Positions 6,220-10,824 of a stretch of 10,824 nucleotides of DNA are shown one piece after another. Below the pieces are notes generated by a model, which was not told the DNA's origin, searched no databases, and saw only the letters and a program-made list of their open reading frames with translations. The DNA comes from Alphaproteobacteria bacterium MarineAlpha10_Bin2 (lineage in GTDB: Bacteria > Pseudomonadota > Alphaproteobacteria > UBA828), in NCBI GenBank assembly GCA_002937555.1, contig PTKB01000066.1, positions 1-10,824 on the forward strand, written 5' to 3'. Each line of letters begins with the position of its first letter. Within the stretch, counting starts at the first letter, position 1. Made by a program: the position numbers and the translations under genes.

Positions 6220-8010
6220 ATGAGCAAAGGCAATGGCGAACCGGCGCAACATCTCGATTCGGTGTTGATTTCGATTCTCTCCAACCGGATGGACGGCATT
6301 GTGCGCGAAATGTCCAACACGCTGTTGCGCGCGGCGCGCTCGGCGGTGATCGCGGAGGCGCGGGATTTCTCCTGTGCGATTTGTACCGCCGACAACCGGC
6401 TGCTGTCGGCCGCCGAGGGCCTGCCGGTGCATATCTTTGGCTCGCATCTGCAAACCCAATCGATGTGCGATCTGCATGACAACCTCGCCGAGGGCGATGC
6501 CTTCCTGCACAACGACAGCTATCTCGGCAACACCCATTCGGCGGATTTGACCGTCCTGGTGCCGGTCTTCATCGACGGCGAGCATATGTTTACCGCTTGC
6601 GCCAAGGCGCATCAGGCCGATATCGGCAATTCCATTCCGACCACCTATCACGCCGCGGCGCGCGACGTGTACGAGGAAGGCGCGATTATCTTCCCCTGCG
6701 TCCGCGTGCAGGCGGGCTACGAGATGAATGACGATATCATCCGCATGTGCCGCCGGCGCATCCGCGTGCCCGAGCAGTGGTATGGCGATTTCCTCGCCAC
6801 TCTTGGCTCGGCGCGCATCGCCGAACGCCGTCTTAAGGAACTGTGCGCCAAATACGGCAAGGACCAGATCGCGCAGTTCATCGAGGATTGGTTCGACTAT
6901 TCCGAGCGCCGCATGGTGCAGGCGATCCGCGAGCTGCCGAAAGCCAAGATCGTCAACGAAGGGGCACACGATCCGTTCGAACCGATCCTGCCGGACGGCA
7001 TCCCGATCAAGGTCGAGCTCAGCCTCGACCCCGACAACGCGATGATCGAGATCGATCTACGCGACAATATTGATTGCGTCGATTGCGGCCTCAATCAATC
7101 CGAGGCGTGCGCCATCAACAATGTTGTGGCCGGCGTGTTCCACAGTCTGGAGGGCGACCTGCCGCACAATGCCGGCTCGTTCCGCCGCATCACCGTGCAT
7201 CTCCGCGACGGCTGCGTGGTGGGCAGGCCGAGCTTTCCGCACAGCGCCTCGATGGCCACCACAAATGTCGCCGACCGCCTCGTCAACCTCACCCAATCGG
7301 CGTTTGCGCAATTGGGCGAAGGCCACGGCCTGGCCGAGGGCGGCAGTGCGATGGCGGCGGGCTTTGCCGTCATCTCAGGCAATGATTTCAGGCGCGGCGG
7401 CGAGCCCTATATCAACCAGCTCATGACCGCGGTAAACGGCGGACCGGCCAGCCCGCAGGCCGATGGCTGGGTGACCTATGGCCTGCCGGTGGTCTCCGGT
7501 TTGATGTACCGCGACAGCATCGAGCTCGACGAAATCAAGCATCCCATTCACATCGACAGCATCCGCCTGGTGGCGGCGAGCGGCGGCGCCGGGCGCTTGC
7601 GCGGCGGACCGGCGACCGAGGTTATCTACGGCCCGCGCCAGGATCCGATGACCGTCATCATACCATCGGACTGCCAGATCAATCCGGCGCGCGGCGTGCG
7701 CGGCGGGCTGGACGGCGCACCGGCGGCGCAGTGGAAAGTGGGCGCCAATGGCGACGAAACAAAATTGCCCAATGTGGTGCAGATCGAACTGCAAGCGGGC
7801 GAATATGTGCGCGGTTTCGAAGCCGGCGGCGGCGGCTATGGCAGCCCGTTCGAACGCACGCCCGAGCGCGTGTTGAAGGATGTCGAGCGGCGCTGGGAAA
7901 CCGTCGAGCGCGCGCGCGATGTCTATGGCGTGGTGCTAACCGGAAGCCCGGAGAACGACGATCTGGCTGTCGACGGAGAAGCGACGGAAGCGGCGCGCGC
8001 CGGCGCTTAG
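6220..8010 (+). CDS. HyuB-like subunit of hydantoinase/oxoprolinase/acetone carboxylase family
   Basis: This 596-residue protein belongs to the HyuB family, the subunit that carries the metal and substrate site and acts on the intermediate activated by HyuA. Recognisable family blocks are NRMDGIVREMSNTLLRAARS near residue 22, GLPVHIFGSH at 68-77, NDSYLGNTHSADLTVLVPVF at 98-117, AKAHQADIG at 128-136, and the glycine-rich C-terminal GGGGYGSPFERTPERVLKDV. In relatives, the NDPYxGGTH and KAHHxD motifs contribute metal ligands; here they read NDSYLGNTH and KAHQAD, so one residue of the usual histidine pair in the second motif is glutamine. Length fits the stand-alone HyuB pattern rather than a fused oxoprolinase. 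The gene starts 13 bases after hyuA and is surely cotranscribed. Its TAG stop overlaps the first of two related repeat-like sequences. The specific substrate is undetermined. Confidence 0.9.
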   Translation: MSKGNGEPAQHLDSVLISILSNRMDGIVREMSNTLLRAARSAVIAEARDFSCAICTADNRLLSAAEGLPVHIFGSHLQTQSMCDLHDNLAEGDAFLHNDSYLGNTHSADLTVLVPVFIDGEHMFTACAKAHQADIGNSIPTTYHAAARDVYEEGAIIFPCVRVQAGYEMNDDIIRMCRRRIRVPEQWYGDFLATLGSARIAERRLKELCAKYGKDQIAQFIEDWFDYSERRMVQAIRELPKAKIVNEGAHDPFEPILPDGIPIKVELSLDPDNAMIEIDLRDNIDCVDCGLNQSEACAINNVVAGVFHSLEGDLPHNAGSFRRITVHLRDGCVVGRPSFPHSASMATTNVADRLVNLTQSAFAQLGEGHGLAEGGSAMAAGFAVISGNDFRRGGEPYINQLMTAVNGGPASPQADGWVTYGLPVVSGLMYRDSIELDEIKHPIHIDSIRLVAASGGAGRLRGGPATEVIYGPRQDPMTVIIPSDCQINPARGVRGGLDGAPAAQWKVGANGDETKLPNVVQIELQAGEYVRGFEAGGGGYGSPFERTPERVLKDVERRWETVERARDVYGVVLTGSPENDDLAVDGEATEAARAGA

Positions 8011-8036
8011 AGCGTTTCACATGGTTGTAGGATCTT
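8008..8036. repeat. TAGAGC-type extragenic repeat, copy 1
   Basis: This short sequence starts at the hyuB stop with TAGAGC and continues through CATGGTTGTAGGATC. A related sequence begins at the stop of the next gene (9231): both share TAGAGC, a TC, then ATGGTT and GT-GGA-TC, about 21 of 28 positions with small gaps. Short repeats beginning AGAGC next to stop codons are a familiar style in alphaproteobacterial genomes. I could not match it to a named family, and it could also be the outer end of the IS630-like relic that follows. Confidence 0.4.
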
Positions 8037-8101
8037 AGCGGGATTCCCTTTTGTGTGAGAGTTTGAGTCAAGATTGATGCTGGAGAAGGAAGCCAACATC
8101 C

Positions 8102-8180
8102 ATGGCACGACCCTGTTCCATTGACTTCGTGAGCGTGTCGGATATTTCTCCGCCGGTGCTTGGAATGGATCCAATTTTTG
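8102..8180 (+). pseudogene. Decayed N-terminus of an IS630-type transposase (with possible left end upstream)
   Basis: From the ATG at 8102 the translation begins MARPCSID. One base then appears to be missing: shifted by one, it reads LRERVGYFSAGAW and stops at 8178-8180. The composite MARPxSxDLRERV followed by an AG-rich helix end matches the typical start of IS630-family transposases, which open with a helix-turn-helix domain. Nothing of the catalytic DDE domain follows; a different gene starts at 8202. The segment 8037-8101 may be the element's 5' leader, but no partner inverted repeat was found. It is a fossil, not an active element. The match rests on about 20 residues and a presumed frameshift, so a chance resemblance cannot be excluded. 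Confidence 0.5.
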
Positions 8181-8187
8181 ATTGGGA

Positions 8188-8193
8188 AAGGGA
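8188..8193 (+). promoter_or_regulatory. Ribosome binding site deciding the start of the ketopantoate-reductase-family gene
   Basis: AAGGGA lies 8 bases before the ATG at 8202. It favours that ATG over the in-frame TTG at 8160, which has no such site and would add 14 residues before the Rossmann strand. Confidence 0.7.
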
Positions 8194-8201
8194 ATACACA
8201 G

Positions 8202-9233
8202 ATGGCAGGCAAACGGATCGCTGTGATGGGGACCGGGGCAAGTGGCGCGTCCATCGGAGCCGATCTGACACGCGCCGGGCTTGACGTCACTTTTATCGAG
8301 CAGTGGCCATCGCACGTCGAGGCCATGCGCGCCAATGGCATTCGGATTGAGATGCCCGAACAAACGCTCACCACGCCGGTTCGTGTATTCAATCTTTGCG
8401 AAGCGGCAGCCTTGCGGGAGACATTCGATGTCGTCCTTATAGTCGTGAAGGCGTATGACACACGCTGGGCATGCGAACTGGTCGAGCCTTTGACGAGCCG
8501 CACCGGGCTCGTCGTCGGTATTCAGAATGGCATGACCATGGATGACATAGCTTCGATCATGGGTCCTGAACGCACACTGGGCGCCGTCGTTGAGATCGCG
8601 TCCAACATGTTCGAGCCTGGGATCGTGGATCGGCAGACTCCTCCCTCGGGAACTTGGTTCGCCATCGGTGCATATGACTCGACAACGCGGGGACGCGAAA
8701 CCGAAGTCGTCGAGGTGCTGCGTCACGCTGGCAAGGTCGAAATTACGGATGACATTCGAACGGCAAAATGGATGAAACTCGTCGTCAACGCTGCGGAATG
8801 CCTGCCGTCCGCGATCCTGAATCTGCCGCTCAGGGAGGCGATCAATGTGCCCGGAATCCGTGAAGTCATGACGGCAGCGGGGATTGAGGCGATCAGGACA
8901 GCTCTTGCCCTGGGCCATCAGCTCGTTCCGATATTTGGGAAGTCGCACGTCGAGGAAAATGATCCGAGCCACTACGCGACAGCGCTGCTCGATACGGTGC
9001 TATCAGAATGGACATTGCCCAACACAAGAGTGGCCCATCTGCAAGACTGGATGAAGGGCCGTCGCGCGGAGGTCGACGAGATCAATGGCATTGTCGTAGC
9101 CGAGCAGCAGACTATGGGCGGCACGGCCCCGGTCAACGCGAAGCTGGTCGACATCGCCTACCGAATCGAGAGGGGCGACCTTAAGGCTGACCCTTCGAAC
9201 GCCGCCTTGTTGTTGTCGACGCTCCAGCCCTAG
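8202..9233 (+). CDS. Ketopantoate reductase family (ApbA/PanE-like) NAD(P)-dependent 2-oxoacid reductase
   Basis: The 343-residue protein shows the ApbA/PanE architecture: an N-terminal Rossmann domain with GTGASG at 10-15, VVKA at 81-84 (Lys83), the NG motif at 109-110, and a C-terminal helical domain. The catalytic lysine lies in KWMKLVVNA (K192, with N196 after it), and the substrate acid lies in GRRAEVDEING (E290). The family reduces ketopantoate for vitamin B5 synthesis, but many members act on other 2-oxo or 2-hydroxy acids. No pantothenate gene is near, and at 343 residues it is longer than E. coli PanE (about 300), so a catabolic role on an unknown acid is as likely. It has its own strong RBS, stands apart from the operon by 191 bases, and uses more A/T-ending codons than its neighbours, which suggests separate ancestry. 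Confidence 0.85.
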   Translation: MAGKRIAVMGTGASGASIGADLTRAGLDVTFIEQWPSHVEAMRANGIRIEMPEQTLTTPVRVFNLCEAAALRETFDVVLIVVKAYDTRWACELVEPLTSRTGLVVGIQNGMTMDDIASIMGPERTLGAVVEIASNMFEPGIVDRQTPPSGTWFAIGAYDSTTRGRETEVVEVLRHAGKVEITDDIRTAKWMKLVVNAAECLPSAILNLPLREAINVPGIREVMTAAGIEAIRTALALGHQLVPIFGKSHVEENDPSHYATALLDTVLSEWTLPNTRVAHLQDWMKGRRAEVDEINGIVVAEQQTMGGTAPVNAKLVDIAYRIERGDLKADPSNAALLLSTLQP

Positions 9234-9277
9234 AGCAGATCATGGTTTGTCGGAATCGCCTTGGCGATCCGTCAAAC
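9231..9277. repeat. TAGAGC-type extragenic repeat, copy 2, with a hairpin
   Basis: This sequence begins at the stop of the ketopantoate-reductase-family gene and resembles copy 1 at 8008. It contains a good imperfect palindrome at 9245-9277: GTTTG, CGG and ATCGC pair with GCGAT, CCG and CAAAC, broken by a single T:T mismatch and a bulged A, with a CTTG loop. There is no T-run behind it, so it is a poor intrinsic terminator. It looks more like a repetitive extragenic palindrome, and could still slow or end transcription. Confidence 0.5.
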
Positions 9278-9292
9278 TGAATGCGCAAATTA

Positions 9293-9331
9293 CTTCAAAA
9301 TCACAGGATACGCTTCTGTCAAAACTTGAAG
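9293..9331 (-). terminator. Weak hairpin downstream of the OsmC-like gene
   Basis: CTTCAA at 9293-9298 pairs with TTGAAG at 9326-9331, and inside it ACAG (9303-9306) pairs with CTGT (9316-9319). Read on the minus strand it lies 5 bases after the osmC-like stop and is followed by TAATTT, a short T-rich stretch. The stem is AT-rich and interrupted, so it is at best a weak terminator. Confidence 0.3.
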
Positions 9332-9335
9332 GAGT

Positions 9336-9797
9336 CTAGATTTTCGTCACATTCCAGGTTGCGTCGATGTTGGAGCCGGCCTGGGTGAAAATCACCGTCA
9401 CCGGACAGCGCGCGTAAAGGTCCGATTGCAATTGGGCGAGCTGAGTGTCGTTGGCGTCGCTGGTGACATTGACGGTCAAAGTGAGATTGGGAAACGGCAA
9501 TGTGGCCGGCGACTGGGTCGAGACGCCGCCCGTATCGAATTCCGCGTCCAGCGCCATCGACATATCGTCGAGTCGGATGCCCATTTCATCGGCGATGAAA
9601 TGCGAGATGACGTTGAGACAGGCGAGATAGGAAGAGAGCATGGTCTCGAGCGGTGTCGCCGCCACGTCGGTGCCGCCGCGAATCTCGGGCTCGTCGATCA
9701 CCACTTGGTGGTGGCGCGCGGAAGCATCGGTGCGCGAATGAGTGGGACATTTCGCCGTGATTTTGAAATGATGGCGGGCCGGCATATCGAACGTCAT
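9336..9797 (-). CDS. OsmC-like thiol peroxidase
   Basis: This 153-residue protein belongs to the OsmC/Ohr superfamily, dimeric cytoplasmic peroxidases that reduce organic hydroperoxides with a cysteine pair. The expected peroxidatic cysteine is C60 in the helix SSYLACLNVISHFIADEMG, preceded by the typical ATPLE, and the resolving cysteine is C131 in ARCPVTVIF. Both are present, so activity is expected. The start at 9797 is chosen because GGGAG lies at a suitable distance upstream on the minus strand and because the residues before it in the longer open frame are low-complexity, arginine- and serine-rich, and unlike the family. It points away from the hpaB-like gene across 76 bases and converges with the ketopantoate-reductase-family gene. 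It may protect against peroxides made by uncoupled oxygenases nearby; that link is inferred from position only. Confidence 0.88.
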   Translation of the reverse strand: MTFDMPARHHFKITAKCPTHSRTDASARHHQVVIDEPEIRGGTDVAATPLETMLSSYLACLNVISHFIADEMGIRLDDMSMALDAEFDTGGVSTQSPATLPFPNLTLTVNVTSDANDTQLAQLQSDLYARCPVTVIFTQAGSNIDATWNVTKI

Positions 9798-9873
9798 CGT
9801 TCTCTCCCTTGCGCTGCGGATGGCGCATGAAACCACGGAACAGGGCGGCGGCCAAACGCCAAGGAGCATGCAC
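9798..9873. promoter_or_regulatory. Divergent intergenic region between osmC-like and hpaB-like genes
   Basis: These 76 bases must hold the start signals for both divergent genes unless one is read from further away. Each end carries a ribosome binding site. A small inverted repeat, TGCGC (9810-9814) and GCGCA (9823-9827) with an 8-base spacer, could be an operator, but it is short and GC-rich sequence makes chance matches common. I see no convincing -35/-10 pair in either direction. Confidence 0.35.
9861..9866 (+). promoter_or_regulatory. Ribosome binding site deciding the hpaB-like start
   Basis: AAGGAG is 1 base before an ATG at 9868, 7 bases before the ATG at 9874 and 13 before the one at 9880, all in frame. 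The spacing favours 9874. Confidence 0.75.
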
Positions 9874-10824
9874 ATGCTGATGAACGGTGCGGAATATCTC
9901 GAAAGCCTGCGCGACGGGCGGACCATCCGGATCGGCAGCGAAACGGTGAGAGACGTCACCAGCCATCCGGCCTTTAAGAACGCGGCGCGCTCCTTCGCCC
10001 GAATTTGGGACGCCCGCGTTAGCGCCGAACATGGCGACGCGCTTTGCGCCGAAGAGGATGGCGAGCGCTTTCCGGCTTACTATCTGATGCCCAAGAGCCG
10101 CGCCGATTTGGAGCACCGCACGCGCTCCGCCACGGCGATTGCCGATCTCTCCTACGGCATGATGGGCCGTTCGCCGGACTTCATCGGCGGCTATGTCACC
10201 GGCGCCGCCATGCAGCCGGAGATGTTCAAGACCGATGCCTATGATTTTTCCGCCAATATGAGCGCCTATTACAAGCATTGCCGCGACAATGATATTTTTC
10301 TCTCGCATGCCGTGGCGCCGCCGCAGGGCACACGCGATCCCGAGCATTACGGCCGCTCCTCTTCATTCGTCCCCACACTCTCTGTCACGTCGGAGGGCGA
10401 CGATGGCGTAGTGATCAACGGCGTGAAACTGCTGGCCACGGCGGCGGCGTTTTCGCACGAGGTGTGGATCGGCAATATTCTGCCGCTGGCGAAGGGGCGC
10501 GAGGCCGAAGCGGTCACCTGTGTTATTCCGGTGAACTCGCCCGGGCTCGAATTATGGTCGCGCAAGCCCTATGAGCGCTTCGCCCAGAGCGAATATGACA
10601 ATCCGCTGGCCTATCGTTATGACGAATCCGATTGCGTGGTGATCTGCCGCGACGTGAAGGTGCCGTGGGAGAGGGTGCTCACGCTCGGCGACATTGCGTG
10701 GTCGCGTAACATCTATTTCGATACACCGGCGCACACGCTTTCCAACCATCAGGCGGCGGTGCGCTATCGCTCGAAATTGAAACTGCTGCTCGGCATCGCC
10801 AAGCGCGTCACCGAATCCATGGGC
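9874..10824 (+). CDS. HpaB-family FADH2-dependent aromatic hydroxylase, 3' end cut by the window
   Basis: The first 317 codons are present; E. coli HpaB is about 520 residues, so the C-terminal third or so lies beyond the window. HpaB enzymes are two-component flavin monooxygenases that hydroxylate phenols such as 4-hydroxyphenylacetate next to the existing hydroxyl, taking FADH2 from a separate reductase (HpaC), which is not seen here. Matches to HpaB include GAEYLESLRDGR at the start, VTSHPAFKNAA, LSYGMMGRSPDF, FLSHA, the beta-domain segment GVKLLATAAAFSH, and VPWERVL. R99 and H145 align with the substrate-site residues R113 and H155 of E. coli HpaB, but the tyrosine equivalent to Y117 is F103. 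That suggests a different substrate, so 4-hydroxyphenylacetate should not be assumed. Other family branches (PvcC-like, 4-hydroxybutyryl-CoA dehydratase-like) are less similar by eye. Confidence 0.87.
   Translation, partial: MLMNGAEYLESLRDGRTIRIGSETVRDVTSHPAFKNAARSFARIWDARVSAEHGDALCAEEDGERFPAYYLMPKSRADLEHRTRSATAIADLSYGMMGRSPDFIGGYVTGAAMQPEMFKTDAYDFSANMSAYYKHCRDNDIFLSHAVAPPQGTRDPEHYGRSSSFVPTLSVTSEGDDGVVINGVKLLATAAAFSHEVWIGNILPLAKGREAEAVTCVIPVNSPGLELWSRKPYERFAQSEYDNPLAYRYDESDCVVICRDVKVPWERVLTLGDIAWSRNIYFDTPAHTLSNHQAAVRYRSKLKLLLGIAKRVTESMG

Noticed and set aside
8121..8148. TTGACT and TATTTC as a promoter for the ketopantoate-reductase-family gene
   Set aside because: The second hexamer matches the -10 consensus at only three positions, and the sequence is better explained as part of the transposase relic.
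8007..8972. A 321-codon minus-strand open frame over the ketopantoate-reductase-family gene
   Set aside because: The sense frame has all the family motifs and a good RBS; the antisense frame also runs through the intergenic repeat and has no recognisable domain.
9245..9277. Rho-independent terminator after the ketopantoate-reductase-family gene
   Set aside because: The hairpin is good but no run of T follows, so it was recorded as a repeat palindrome instead.
1..10824. CRISPR array, tRNA or rRNA genes
   Set aside because: No regularly spaced direct repeats were seen, and the gaps between genes are too short or lack cloverleaf or rRNA-like sequence.

Overview
The window looks like a high-GC proteobacterial chromosome fragment, most likely alphaproteobacterial. 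That assignment rests on codon bias, the style of the extragenic repeats, and an aerobic benzoyl-CoA (box) pathway locus; it is an inference, not a measured placement. Six complete or nearly complete genes and two partial ones fill almost all of the DNA, and no gap exceeds 300 bases.

Left region (1-8010, plus strand): a tightly packed set of five genes, apparently one operon. It runs: the C-terminal part of boxC (2,3-epoxybenzoyl-CoA dihydrolase), boxB (diiron benzoyl-CoA 2,3-epoxidase), a fused flavin oxidoreductase of the Old Yellow Enzyme / trimethylamine-dehydrogenase type, and two subunits of the hydantoinase/oxoprolinase/acetone-carboxylase family (hyuA-like, hyuB-like). Gaps are 3, 28, 80 and 13 bases. 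BoxB plus its reductase BoxA (not in the window) makes 2,3-epoxybenzoyl-CoA, and BoxC opens the ring and releases formate. The flavoenzyme and the ATP-dependent HyuAB pair are not part of the textbook box pathway. They may prepare an aromatic substrate for it or process a side product. The first 73 bases are an exact inverted copy of the boxC/boxB junction (524-596) and replace the rest of boxC, which looks like a foldback chimera or an assembly edge.

Middle region (8011-9335): a ketopantoate-reductase-family gene (ApbA/PanE-like) with visibly less GC-biased codons than the operon. It is preceded by what looks like the decayed start of an IS630-type transposase. It is bracketed by two related short sequences, each starting TAGAGC at a stop codon. 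This section may be a later insertion.

Right region (9336-10824): an OsmC-like thiol peroxidase on the minus strand and, divergent from it across 76 bases, the first 317 codons of an HpaB-type FADH2-dependent aromatic hydroxylase that runs off the end. The theme of the window is aerobic catabolism of aromatic compounds through CoA thioesters, with oxygen-using enzymes (BoxB, HpaB) and a peroxide-detoxifying protein nearby.
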